Shown one piece after another: positions 35,641-44,309 of a stretch of DNA of 50,120 bases (the first letter of the stretch is position 1; each line of letters begins with the position of its first letter). Origin of the DNA: an uncultured Clostridia bacterium (GTDB lineage: Bacteria > Bacillota > Clostridia > TANB77 > CAG-508). The stretch is from NCBI GenBank assembly GCA_947581895.1, contig CANPWE010000007.1, positions 1 through 50,120 on the forward strand, given 5' to 3'. Below the pieces are notes generated by a model. It saw nothing but the letters and a program-made list of their open reading frames with translations. It searched no databases and was not told where the DNA came from. Both the position numbers and the translations under genes were made by a program.

Positions 35641-35765
35641 AGACAAGGGGACGGGGTTTTTGTCTTCATGCTTTGATCTTCTAGACAAGGGGACGGAGTT
35701 TTTGTCTTCACACTTTAATCTTCTAGACAAGGGGACGGAGTTTTTGTCTTCACACTTTAATCTTC
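35641..35765 (+). repeat. REP-like tandem array, 42-bp period
   Basis: Full 25-mers at 35641-35665, 35683-35707 and 35725-35749 are each followed by TCACACTTTAATCTTCT or a close variant, so the unit is 42 bases. Copies two and three carry GGAG in place of GGGG and are otherwise identical to each other, indicating local duplication. Confidence 0.9.
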
Positions 35766-35943
35766 TAATCTCTTTTGTTTAATTAAAATTGAATTTGTCA
35801 ATAAAAGAAACAAAAAAAAAATTTTTTTTAATTTTGTATAATAATAATTTATTATGTTGTAAATAATACATAATATTATAAGATTAAGTTAATAAAAAAT
35901 CTTGTAAATATAAAAAATATTATTTGTTATAAAGGAGGAAAAT

Positions 35944-37011
35944 ATGAAAAGAACAGGTAAAATTTTTATACTAGCTATTATATTATTTAGTGTTATTTTC
36001 TCTAATAATATCGTAAAAGCACAAGATGCATATGGAGAAGTTACTAACTTATCTGATGCAGAAGTAGATATTGAAGGATCTGAAACAGCAAATGTAAATT
36101 TAAAATACAATAGATTGAATCTTGTTTGGTATAAAGCAGATCCTAGTATAGGAAGAACTGTAGATGGATATTGGGTAGGATATAGAGTTGATTTTCCAGA
36201 ATCATTAGGAGGAGCAAGTGCAGAACAATCAGTAGTTGAAAAAGCACAATATCGTGGTAAATTTACTGGTTATGAGTGGTCTGAAAACAAATCATTTTAT
36301 AATGCTAGAGATGGAAAATGGTTTATGACAGGTTGGGTTCAAATAACTCAAAACATGTTAGATGCTAATGAAGGTGAATTTGATTTATTTGAAGTAGAAT
36401 TTGACTGGGATGGTAATGGTACATTTGAACAGAATATTAAAATTCAAATTAATTCAAAAAATGTTGTACTTGATCCATCAAATGTTACAACAGTTACAAT
36501 TAAAGAAAGTGGAAATGGTGCTAGTGATGAAGTAAGAAGATTTTTAATAGAAACAGGTAAATCATTAAATGAAGGTTTAATACAATCTGAATTAGATATT
36601 TTAGAAAATATAAGAAATGAAGAAGGTTTTGTAAAGTTTTATAAAGAAGGTGTAGAAGATGAAGAATTTTCATTTGATGAAACAATAGATGAAACTGAAA
36701 TTACTATAATTGCCTTATTTGATAAACAAACTATAACTCCAGAACCAGATGAACCAACACCAACTCCAGAACCAGATGAACCAACACCAACTCCAGAGCC
36801 AGGTGAACCAACTGTAACTCCAGAACCAGAAAAAACAACACCTACTCCAGAACCAGGAGGAACAGTTATAACTCCAGAAAAATCAAATGTAGTAAAAGAT
36901 GAAACACCAAAAACAGGATTTGCCAAAAAAATTAATTATACAGTAATAGTAGCTGCATTAGTAGTTTTTTCTATTAGTATAATTATCTTAAGAAAAAAGA
37001 ATAATAAATAA
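35944..37011 (+). CDS. Cell-wall-anchored surface protein with PEP-rich stalk
   Basis: A 355-residue exported protein. The signal peptide is about 1-27 (ending VKAQ). A globular domain at about 30-180 is rich in Trp and Asp (YWVGYRVDFPESL, FEVEFDWDGNGTFEQNIKI). A second small domain extends to about 260. A stalk of TPTPEPDEP-like repeats spans 262-310. The sortase-like signal is TPKTG (321-325), then a membrane helix and tail LRKKNNK. AAAGGAGG precedes the ATG. TPKTG differs from LPXTG at position one, so anchoring may be by a variant sortase or inefficient. Ligand unknown. Confidence 0.8.
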   Translation: MKRTGKIFILAIILFSVIFSNNIVKAQDAYGEVTNLSDAEVDIEGSETANVNLKYNRLNLVWYKADPSIGRTVDGYWVGYRVDFPESLGGASAEQSVVEKAQYRGKFTGYEWSENKSFYNARDGKWFMTGWVQITQNMLDANEGEFDLFEVEFDWDGNGTFEQNIKIQINSKNVVLDPSNVTTVTIKESGNGASDEVRRFLIETGKSLNEGLIQSELDILENIRNEEGFVKFYKEGVEDEEFSFDETIDETEITIIALFDKQTITPEPDEPTPTPEPDEPTPTPEPGEPTVTPEPEKTTPTPEPGGTVITPEKSNVVKDETPKTGFAKKINYTVIVAALVVFSISIIILRKKNNK

Positions 37012-37115
37012 AATTTTAAATATCTTTTTTCATAAAATTATATATTTTTATTTAAAAAGAGTTGAATAAAAAATATACTTCAAATTTCAGTATATGATAA
37101 AAAAATCAAAAAAAT

Positions 37116-37146
37116 AAAGACTTCAAATATATAAGAAGTCTTTACT
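37116..37146. terminator. Bidirectional terminator between convergent genes
   Basis: AAAGACTTC / GAAGTCTTT hairpin with A/T-rich tails on both sides. It serves the surface protein on plus and the unknown gene on minus. Confidence 0.75.
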
Positions 37147-37163
37147 TTTTGATTTTTATAACT

Positions 37164-37580
37164 TTATTCAGATTTTTTTTCGTGATAAATTGTTACCCAT
37201 TTTGCATCATAGCCATCTTTAACCTTAACTGAATCAGCTGTTACTTGCATGATTCTCTTATATGGAAAAAGACATGCATCAATTTCACTTTCTTTAGCTG
37301 TTTCATCAAGAATACAGCATGGAACATAATCACAATCCAAATCAACCTTTGGTGTTTTTGTAAGTTCCTCAGAGATACGTTGAGCAAGCATATCGCAAAA
37401 TTTTTCAAGCTGTTTTTCAGATGCGACATGATTCAGAGCTTTAGTGTGTCCCATCATCATAATCATAAATGATGCGGTGTTTCTACGGTCTCCATTACAA
37501 AAATTGTCAAGTATTGGATTACCAATCTTTTCTGTCCACCATCTAGCAGCAACAATTGTTGCTTGTTGTATATTTGCCAT
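37164..37580 (-). CDS. Unknown protein, foreign-looking composition
   Basis: A 138-residue soluble, mostly helical protein with no recognised family. Features are a Cys-Cys pair in YVPCCILDE, a Trp-Trp near residue 14 and a Met-rich stretch FMIMMMGHTKALNH. AAGGAGG precedes the ATG. Codons are more G+C-rich than in the neighbours. It stands alone on the minus strand with a consensus promoter (37668-37696) and a shared terminator, like the unknown genes at 6689 and 26174. Confidence 0.7.
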   Translation of the reverse strand: MANIQQATIVAARWWTEKIGNPILDNFCNGDRRNTASFMIMMMGHTKALNHVASEKQLEKFCDMLAQRISEELTKTPKVDLDCDYVPCCILDETAKESEIDACLFPYKRIMQVTADSVKVKDGYDAKWVTIYHEKKSE

Positions 37581-37667
37581 AGCTGTGTAAACCTCCTTAA
37601 TGAATTACAGGGCATTTTTATACGGACTGTGCTTTATTTTTGTTCGTGCACAACGAATATAAAAAAA

Positions 37668-37696
37668 ATTATACTACAAATTCAGATAGAATGCAA
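37668..37696 (-). promoter_or_regulatory. Promoter of the unknown gene at 37164
   Basis: On the minus strand TTGCAT (37696-37691), 17-base spacer, TATAAT (37673-37668). The gap 37697-37896 otherwise holds only a possible 22-codon ORF at 37791-37859 after GGAG, too short to assign. Confidence 0.8.
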
Positions 37697-37896
37697 TACT
37701 GAAATTTAAAGCAATTATGAAAAATTTCTATAGTTGTAGATTTTTAAAATTGAAAATGCTATAATAATGAAGAAAAGAATGGAGTTTAATATGCAAGTTA
37801 TAGATTATTATAAGTATCATATAGAAAAGAGAATGAATAAAGAAGATCAAACCCAATAGTTTATAAATATTTGATGCAAGATTAGGAGGTCTGGTT

Positions 37897-39198
37897 ATGA
37901 TTGATGTAAATGAATATTTAAAAAATTTTTATAAGGGTACAAAAAATCCTTCTTTAAAAGCTATGCAGTATTTTATGAATAAATATAATAATTTTGAAAA
38001 AGAAATGAAATTTATACATATTGCAGGAACAAATGGAAAAGGAAGTTGTACAGAGATAATAGCCAATATTCTACAGAAACAAGGATATAAAGTAGGTAAA
38101 TTTTTATCACCACATTTGATTAGATATAATGAAAGAATAAGTATTAATGGAAAAGAAATTTCTGATGAAGAAATGCTAAAATTGATTGAAGAATTAACAC
38201 CATTAATAGATGAGTATAATAAAAATGAAGAAGTTAACATTACTTTATTTGAACTAGAGACAATTATGGCATTATTATATTTTTACAGAAATAATGTTGA
38301 TTTCGTTGCCCTTGAAACAGGTCTTGGAGGATTATATGATTGCACAAATATAATCACAAAACCATTAGTTTCAATAATAACATCAATAGGATATGACCAT
38401 ATGCACATTTTAGGAAACACATTAGCTGAAATAGCATATCAGAAAGCTGGGATTATAAAATCTAATTCAAATACTGTAATTTTCCAAAATATACCTGAGG
38501 TTGATATTGTTTTTATTAATCAATGCAAAGAAAAAAATAATAAATTACATATAGTAAATGAGTCAGATATTTCAAATTATAGCTTTGATAATAATTTTCA
38601 ATATTTTGATTATAAAGACATAACTGAATTAAGTATAAATTTAAAAGGCAAAATTCAAACTCAAAATGCAAGTTTATGTATAGAAGCAATGAAGATATTA
38701 AATGAATTAGGATATGAAGTTACAAATCAAAGTATAAGAAATGGCCTAAAAACAGTAATTCATAAAGGTAGAATGGAGCAATTAAATGATAAGCCAATAA
38801 TAGTATATGATGGAGCACATAATGAACCTGCAATAAAGAATTTACAAGATATGGTTAAAATGTATTACTCTGAATATAAACGAGTTTATATTATATCTAT
38901 TTTAAAAAGAAAAGATTATGATAAAATGTTAAAATTATTGTCAGAAGATAATGAAGCTATATTTGTATTAACATCAGGGAATAATTCTAATAGTTATGCA
39001 ACAAGTAATGAATTATATGAATGTATGAAAAAATATACGGCTGAAGAAAAAATACATATGAAGAACATGGAAAATGCAATAGAAGATGCTATGCTCAGTG
39101 ATTTAAATACAGTAAACTTTGTTGTAGGTAGTTTTTATATATATAGTACAGTTGTAAGCAAAATAGAGGAAAAAAATAATTACATAAGAGGTATATAA
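37897..39198 (+). CDS. folC: Folylpolyglutamate synthase / dihydrofolate synthase
   Basis: A 433-residue Mur-ligase-type enzyme adding glutamate to folates. The P-loop GTNGKGS is at 44-50, followed by FLSPHLIRYNERISING and a catalytic Asp/His region (SIGYDHMHILGNTLAEIAYQKAGIIK). The C-terminal domain begins near GRMEQL and contains YDGAHNEPAI. AGGAGG lies eight bases before the ATG. It is followed after 4 bases by tag, so the two genes form an operon. Confidence 0.94.
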   Translation: MIDVNEYLKNFYKGTKNPSLKAMQYFMNKYNNFEKEMKFIHIAGTNGKGSCTEIIANILQKQGYKVGKFLSPHLIRYNERISINGKEISDEEMLKLIEELTPLIDEYNKNEEVNITLFELETIMALLYFYRNNVDFVALETGLGGLYDCTNIITKPLVSIITSIGYDHMHILGNTLAEIAYQKAGIIKSNSNTVIFQNIPEVDIVFINQCKEKNNKLHIVNESDISNYSFDNNFQYFDYKDITELSINLKGKIQTQNASLCIEAMKILNELGYEVTNQSIRNGLKTVIHKGRMEQLNDKPIIVYDGAHNEPAIKNLQDMVKMYYSEYKRVYIISILKRKDYDKMLKLLSEDNEAIFVLTSGNNSNSYATSNELYECMKKYTAEEKIHMKNMENAIEDAMLSDLNTVNFVVGSFYIYSTVVSKIEEKNNYIRGI

Positions 39199-39202
39199 TA
39201 TT

Positions 39203-39775
39203 ATGATTAGATGTAAATGGTGCAATTTAAAAAATCCTAAATATGTTAAATATCATGATAATGAGTGGTGTAAGCCAAATTTTGATGATAAATATTTATA
39301 TGAGATGTTAATATTAGAATCTTTTCAAGCAGGGCTTTCTTGGGAATGTGTATTGAATAAAAGAGAAAACTTTAGAGAAGCATTTGATAATTTTGATATA
39401 GATAAAATATGTTGTTATAGTGATATAAAAATAAAAGAATTATTAAAAAATGAAAAAATTATAAGAAACAAATTAAAAATAAATGCTACTATAAATAATA
39501 GTAAAATTTTTAAAAAATTGCAAAATGAATTTGGATCATTTTATAATTATTTAATGACATTTACTAATAATAAAATTATTTATGAAATAGATAAAACTAC
39601 AAACAAATTATCAGATAACCTATCAAAAGATTTACAAAAAAGGGGAATGAAGTTTGTAGGAAGTACAATTATATATTCTTATTTACAAGCAATAGGTATT
39701 ATTTATTCTCATGAAAAAGAATGTTTTATGTATAAGAATAGACAATGGAGACACGGGGACGGGGTTTTTGTCTAA
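39203..39775 (+). CDS. tag: DNA-3-methyladenine glycosylase I with a REP-encoded tail
   Basis: A 190-residue base-excision enzyme removing 3-methyladenine. Zinc ligands Cys4, His18 (YHDNEW), His170 and Cys174 (SHEKEC) are all present, as is the FQAGLSWECVLNKRENFREAF core. The normal fold ends just after Cys174. The last dozen residues (RQWRHGDGVFV) and the stop codon are read from a REP-like 25-mer at 39749-39773. The original C-terminus was replaced without touching catalytic residues, so the enzyme may still work. Translation is coupled to folC. No RBS is obvious in the 4-base gap; the upstream AGAGG is weak. Confidence 0.92.
   Translation: MIRCKWCNLKNPKYVKYHDNEWCKPNFDDKYLYEMLILESFQAGLSWECVLNKRENFREAFDNFDIDKICCYSDIKIKELLKNEKIIRNKLKINATINNSKIFKKLQNEFGSFYNYLMTFTNNKIIYEIDKTTNKLSDNLSKDLQKRGMKFVGSTIIYSYLQAIGIIYSHEKECFMYKNRQWRHGDGVFV
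39749..39773 (+). repeat. REP-like repeat inside the 3' end of tag
   Basis: AGACAC with GGGGACGGGG and TTTTTGTCT matches the 25-mer with one change. A second truncated start, AGACAATGG, lies 10 bases upstream. Confidence 0.8.
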
Positions 39776-39859
39776 AGGAAAATTACGTTTTTAGTATAGT
39801 AAATAATAATACGATGTTCCAAGGTCTAAAAAACACGTCATGGTGTCTATAGTAGGAAT

Positions 39860-39888
39860 TTGATTTTATTAATTCAAAATGGTATAAT
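39860..39888 (+). promoter_or_regulatory. Promoter before the gene at 39985
   Basis: TTGATT 39860-39865, 17-base spacer, TATAAT 39883-39888. Confidence 0.6.
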
Positions 39889-39984
39889 TAGAGTGTAACC
39901 AATATATTGTACTAAGAAAAATAAGATATAGACACAAGTAAACAAGCTGATTTATTAAAAGAAAAATGATGAGGAGGGGCTAAC

Positions 39985-40608
39985 ATGTTAGGATTAGTTT
40001 TTATCATTTTAATAATATATACAGTAATTAAATCAAGTAGTAAAAATTCAGGTATTCTCATTTCAAATAATTTAATTATGAATAAATTAAACAAAGCACT
40101 TGAAAATAATCAATTCACTAATAAAAAAACATTAGTAGTAAATTCGTATTATAAAATAATAAAAGCAGATACACATGGTGAAAATTATGTGTTTGCTGTA
40201 ACTAATGATAATGCACGATTTAATGAATTGGATATTAAATCAATATATGAAGTAGCTCAAAAATTACATATACATAATATTGTAATTATAAATCAATTCA
40301 AAACCCAATATCCTAATAATGTATTGAAAATAATAGAGGAATGTGAAATGGAAATATGGGATTTGGATAAATTAAATACATTAGCAGGAATATCAAATAC
40401 AAATGATAGTCCTAAAGCAGAAAACACAAGTATAAGGAATGAATTAAGTAGACAAACTCCAACTATTACTAAATCTGTATTAAGAACAAGTAACACATCA
40501 AACGATAAATGTGATATTAACACTGATTTAGATGATCCAATTCAAGACTTTTCTGAAACACACACATCTATATTAAAAAGATTGTTTCGCAAACCTGATA
40601 GGTTATAA
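39985..40608 (+). CDS. Unknown membrane-anchored protein
   Basis: A 207-residue protein with one N-terminal membrane helix (about 2-16). A soluble domain follows at about 40-135 with alternating strands and helices (KKTLVVNSYYKIIKADTHGENYVFAVTNDNARF, IYEVAQKLHIHNIVIINQF, CEMEIWDLDKLNTLA). The tail is polar and probably disordered, ending in a basic RLFRKPDRL. The domain pattern is somewhat like restriction-endonuclease-fold (Mrr/NERD-type) proteins, but no catalytic motif is clear. GAGGAGGGG precedes the ATG. Confidence 0.6.
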   Translation: MLGLVFIILIIYTVIKSSSKNSGILISNNLIMNKLNKALENNQFTNKKTLVVNSYYKIIKADTHGENYVFAVTNDNARFNELDIKSIYEVAQKLHIHNIVIINQFKTQYPNNVLKIIEECEMEIWDLDKLNTLAGISNTNDSPKAENTSIRNELSRQTPTITKSVLRTSNTSNDKCDINTDLDDPIQDFSETHTSILKRLFRKPDRL

Positions 40609-40682
40609 AAAATAAATAAAAACTGAAAAAATAAATGTACTTGCAGAAATGCAGGTATATTTTTTTCAAATGCAACATATAA

Positions 40683-40727
40683 ACATAACAAGTTGACACG
40701 CAAAAAATTATGAAAAAATTATGTAAA
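40683..40727 (+). repeat. ACATAA-TTGACAC-TTATGTAAA motif, copy 2
   Basis: It has the same layout as 530-574. It is followed 50 bases later by another AATTATGTATAGACATA segment that holds the -35 of the next promoter. Confidence 0.45.
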
Positions 40728-40787
40728 GACATACTTCAAATTACAAAAATGCCCTAAATAAATAAGCAAAATAACAAAAATTATGTA

Positions 40788-40816
40788 TAGACATATATGA
40801 AAAAGACTGGTATAAT
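40788..40816 (+). promoter_or_regulatory. Promoter of the SGNH hydrolase gene
   Basis: TAGACA 40788-40793, 17-base spacer, TATAAT 40811-40816, 37 bases before the ATG. Confidence 0.75.
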
Positions 40817-40852
40817 TTGTAAAAATAATTTTTTAGGAGAGGGAAGATTATT

Positions 40853-41485
40853 ATGGAGCCAATCAGAATACTATGTTATGGAGATTCAAATACTTGGGGA
40901 TATATTTCAGGTAGTAATCATTTAAGATATGGAAACAATGAAAGATGGACACGATTGTTAGCACAAAAATTAGGGGATAATTTTGAAATTATAGAAGAAG
41001 GATTAAACAGTAGAACACTTATTTCAAATGATACAAGACCTGGCAAAGAAGGTAAAAATGGATATGAATATTTAATTCCTTGTTTAGATACGCACGATCC
41101 AATAGACTTAGTTGTTGTAATATTAGGTACCAATGAATTGAAAAAGACTTATAATAAGACAATAGAAGAAATAGGTGAGATATTTGACAAATATATTGTA
41201 AAAACTATTTTAAATAGAAAATCTCAAATTTCAGACAAATACCCCAAATTGTTAATAGTAGCACCACCTTTAGCAGATGATGATGGTAGTGGTAAATATG
41301 AAGGTGCTTATGAGAAATCATTAAAATTCAATGATATATATGGAAAAATTGCTGAAGATAATAATTGCTATTTTATTGATAACAATGGTTTAGAAACTGG
41401 TATTGATAAAATTCATTTAACCAAAGAAAGCCATAAATTATTAGCTGAAAAATTATATACAGAAATATGTAATATATATCAATAA
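40853..41485 (+). CDS. SGNH/GDSL-type hydrolase
   Basis: A 210-residue esterase or lipase-like enzyme. Block I is ILCYGDSNTWGY with nucleophile Ser12. Block II Gly is in the RWTRLLAQKLG region, block III GTNE near 91-94, and the block V Asp-x-x-His is DKIHLT near 190. The form with DSNTWG and RYGNNERW fits the arylesterase/acyl-thioesterase subgroup. No signal peptide, so cytoplasmic. AGGAGAGGG precedes the ATG. A short open stretch at 41487-41576 after it has coding-like codons but no start and looks like a gene remnant. Confidence 0.88.
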   Translation: MEPIRILCYGDSNTWGYISGSNHLRYGNNERWTRLLAQKLGDNFEIIEEGLNSRTLISNDTRPGKEGKNGYEYLIPCLDTHDPIDLVVVILGTNELKKTYNKTIEEIGEIFDKYIVKTILNRKSQISDKYPKLLIVAPPLADDDGSGKYEGAYEKSLKFNDIYGKIAEDNNCYFIDNNGLETGIDKIHLTKESHKLLAEKLYTEICNIYQ

Positions 41486-41656
41486 TATATTTGGAGTTAT
41501 AAATATTATTCAAAGGAAAATAATGAATTAGTAAAATCAGATTATGATACAAAAAACGATAAACAACTAGAATAAAGAAAAATAAATCATAGTGTTAAAC
41601 AAATTGTAAAACTTATAAAGAATTTGCAAAATCAAGAAAGAAAAGAAAGGGAAGAA

Positions 41657-42112
41657 ATGATAGAATTATTAAGAAATATATTTACCATCATATTTTATAC
41701 ATTATTTTTTATTTGGATATTTTTTAAAATAAATAATATTATTTTAGTAAATAAATTGAATTGTAAAGAAAATTATGAGGAAATAAAGAAAAAAGCAAAA
41801 AGTAAAAAATTATCAAAATATCTATTTAGAATTAATTTAGGTATTGTAATTACATGTGTCATATATTTAGGCATTGGATTAATGTTAGCGATTTTGGTAT
41901 TATTTATGATGATATTTACTTTAGGAGGAGCTGCTTATGTTGATACTGGAGCAGATTCAACATTTTATGATAATTTGATTCGATTTACAGGTAATTACTT
42001 TAGTATTTTTATCTATATTTTATATGTTTTATATACTATTGTATATATGTTTTTAATAAGAGGAATATATATTAATTTTTTAGTCAATAAACAATTAAAA
42101 AATAGAGAATAA
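41657..42112 (+). CDS. Unknown integral membrane protein
   Basis: A 151-residue protein with an N-terminal helix (about 5-28), a short basic cytoplasmic stretch (KKKAKSKKLSK) and helices at about 60-88 and 110-140. A Gly/Ala-rich turn GGAAYVDTGADS lies between them. The start at 41657 is chosen for AAAGGGAAG just upstream; a TTG at 41624 is less likely. No family recognised. Confidence 0.65.
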   Translation: MIELLRNIFTIIFYTLFFIWIFFKINNIILVNKLNCKENYEEIKKKAKSKKLSKYLFRINLGIVITCVIYLGIGLMLAILVLFMMIFTLGGAAYVDTGADSTFYDNLIRFTGNYFSIFIYILYVLYTIVYMFLIRGIYINFLVNKQLKNRE

Positions 42113-42146
42113 AAGAAAATAAGGCTATAAAGATTTATTTATAAAT

Positions 42147-42212
42147 ATGAAAAGCATAATTATACTAGATCCAGCAAGAGTTGGAAAATCTATACTGGCT
42201 TCATTATTATGA
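42147..42212 (+). pseudogene. N-terminal fragment of a P-loop kinase
   Basis: The 21 codons from ATG 42147 read MKSIIILDPARVGKSILASLL, the first strand, Walker A loop and helix of a small P-loop kinase. A stop codon follows and no continuation is visible. It is one of several 5' gene stubs in this region. Confidence 0.5.
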
Positions 42213-42658
42213 AAAAAGCAAAGAATAAAGATATAAGATAAAAGAGTTGGTTATGAAAATAATTGACTCTTTATTTTTTTTGTTAAAAGGAGGTATAAAT
42301 GATATTAAGTAAGAAAAGGCAAAAAAGAAGACATAACAAGTTGACACCACAGAAATTATTTTGGAAATATGTAAACTAAACTATAATCAAAAGAAAGATA
42401 TACATAAAAGATTGACACACACGAAGTTATAAAAAATTATGTAAAACAATATTCAAATCTACAGAAAGTACAATAAAATAAAACCGCAAAATAATAAAAA
42501 ATAAATATTAAAAGAGTTTAGTCTTATGTTAACTTGCTATTATTATAATATATACCTATTTTGGGGGACTTATATAGGATTTCCTGAGATGTAATAAAAT
42601 AGTAATATACTTACACACCTTTGTTCGTTTTATATAAATTTAATCTTTTAATAGAAAA
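42213..42658 (+). other. Non-coding gap with terminator and two copies of the TTGACAC motif
   Basis: A hairpin AAAGAGT/ACTCTTT with a T tail lies at 42241-42280. Copies 3 and 4 of the ACATAA...TTGACAC...ATGTAAA motif lie at 42331-42375 and 42402-42446. The rest is AT-rich with no supportable gene. Confidence 0.5.
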
Positions 42659-42766
42659 ATATAGAATTATAAATTGTATTATGATAAGATGTAAAAAAAT
42701 GTTTTATGGAAGATAAAGAATGAAGTTAATTCCGATTCCAAAATCTAAAATAAGTAGGATAGTTAT
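42659..42766 (+). repeat. 108-bp direct repeat, left copy
   Basis: About 93 percent identical (some seven differences) to 47891-47998, same orientation. It includes a short ORF start at 42720 (MKLIPIPKSKISRIVIL), which in this copy continues through a membrane-helix-like stretch to a stop at 42812. The copies enclose the fragment-rich region. Confidence 0.85.
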
Positions 42767-42851
42767 ACTTGCGATTATTTCTACAATGTTTGTAATAAGT
42801 TCTATTTTTTAGAAAAATGGGATTATTTAAATTAAAATAGGAGGAAAATAA

Positions 42852-43280
42852 ATGAGATTATTTTTATGTGGTGGTGGAGATGGAACTCAAACTATTAAAT
42901 GATTTAAAAGCAAGTAGAGCATTTGAAAAAATACAAAAATTTATAAATAATAATGGTATTGTATTTGGTGGAAGTGCAGGAGCAATTATATTTGGTAAAA
43001 ATCTAAAATCTTGCGCTTTAGATGATGATAACATAGTTGGCTTAAAAGACATATCTGGATATGATGTCTTAAATGGATATTCTATACTATGCCATTATAC
43101 TAATAGAACAAAAGAAAAAGATGCAAAAAGTAAAGAATATTTATTAAATCTATCAAAAGACGAAAAAATAGTAGCTTTGCCAGAAGAAGACACTATATTT
43201 ATAAATGATAATGATATACAGGTTATAGGAAATAAACCATATTATATATTCGAGAATAATACTATACAAGAAAAAAATCC
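42852..43280 (+). pseudogene. Peptidase E (S51 dipeptidase) with a large internal deletion
   Basis: AGGAGG precedes ATG 42852, which reads MRLFLCGGGDGTQT, the normal start of peptidase E, then a stop. In the next frame the protein resumes at LLNDLKASRAFEKIQKFI and continues through the nucleophile motif GIVFGGSAGAIIFG, the SGYDVLNGYSILCHYTNR block and KIVALPEEDTIFIND to YYIFENN. About 90 residues between the two parts are missing and the frame changes, as expected from a deletion between short matching sequences. The frame then runs without stop into an ASCH domain. Confidence 0.75.
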
Positions 43281-43640
43281 TAAACTACTAGAATGGCAAT
43301 ATGATATAGACAACGACAATTTAGTTGAATTAGTATTACAAGGAAAGAAAACAGCAACTACATCCTTAGACACTATTAATGTTTCTAAACCTGGAGAAAG
43401 AAGTATATTAACATTTGAAAATGAAAAGAAAGCATGTATAGTAGAAACAAAAAAAGTCATCATTACACAATTCAAAAATATCACACCTGAAATAGCATTT
43501 TTAGAAGGAGAAGGTAATAGAACATTAGATTATTATAAAAAAGCACATATGGACTATTTCAAGACAATAAATCCTAACTTTAATGATGAAACAGAAGTAT
43601 GTATTGAGATATTTGAGGTTATAGAAGATTTAAGAAAAAC
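43281..43640 (+). pseudogene. ASCH-domain segment fused behind peptidase E
   Basis: Residues LVELVLQGKKTATTSLDTINVSKPGERSIL, ACIVETKKVIITQFKNITPEIAFLEGEGNRTLDYYKKAHMDYF and EVCIEIFEVI are an ASCH domain, a PUA-like fold thought to bind RNA or modified nucleosides. The first 30 or so residues of a normal ASCH protein are missing, and no own start codon or RBS is visible. The frame is continuous with peptidase E upstream and with a kinase fragment downstream, so it could be translated only as a chimera. Confidence 0.7.
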
Positions 43641-44191
43641 AAGATTAGCATTAGCCAAAAGAATAGTAGAACATAATGAACAAATATTCGGGAACAATTT
43701 ACACACTATAACAGAAATAAATGCAGGATTACTATAAAAAGACAAAAAAATACTTCTCTACTAAAGAGCAAGAAACAATAGAACAGTCATTCGCCCAATA
43801 TGATAAATACTTAAAAGACAACAAATTTGCTCTCATACACAATGATTTACATTTTGATAATATTATAAAAAATGATACTGGTTTATATTTAATAGATTTT
43901 AATGATGCTATGATAGCCCCTATTGATTATGAATTTAGATTATTATTTAGGTGTAAGAACGAGCCTTGGAAGTGGGCTAATTCAGAGATGGATCTGTTTC
44001 AAAAACCTGAGGATTATAAAAATATAGATACATATATTAAAAAGTATTATAAAGAATTTACTGATATAAAATATATAGACGAGAGAATGATAATATATAG
44101 TATATTAGATGATATTCGACTATTAACAAGATTTAATAATAACGAACTAAAAGAAAACGTAGTAAATTATACTAAGAAACTCTTAAACTAA
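43641..44191 (+). pseudogene. APH-family phosphotransferase with internal deletion
   Basis: The end of the fused frame (ALAKRIVEHNEQIFGNNLHTITEINAG) looks like the start of an aminoglycoside/choline-kinase-like phosphotransferase. From 43721 another frame gives its C-terminal half with the catalytic loop HNDLHFDNII and metal-binding IDFNDA, ending at 44191. The middle of the N-lobe is lost at the joint. The C-lobe alone cannot bind ATP. Confidence 0.65.
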
Positions 44192-44237
44192 ATTAAGACC
44201 GCTTCTTAGTAAAAAATATATGAAAGGAACGATAAAT

Positions 44238-44288
44238 ATGAATAGACCAATAACAACATTATTAATGCATTATTCTCATATAAAATGA
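44238..44288 (+). pseudogene. Start of a RibD/DHFR-like reductase gene (stub)
   Basis: GAAAGGAAC precedes ATG 44238; the 16 codons read MNRPITTLLM then diverge to a stop. MNRP-TTLFMLMS is the usual opening of the dihydrofolate-reductase-like RibD C-terminal family. Only the 5' end is left. Confidence 0.4.
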
Positions 44289-44309
44289 AGATAGGTATAA
44301 AATAAATAT

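Noticed and set aside
37791..37859. 22-codon ORF before folC
   Set aside because: An RBS-like GGAG is present but the peptide is featureless and has no support.
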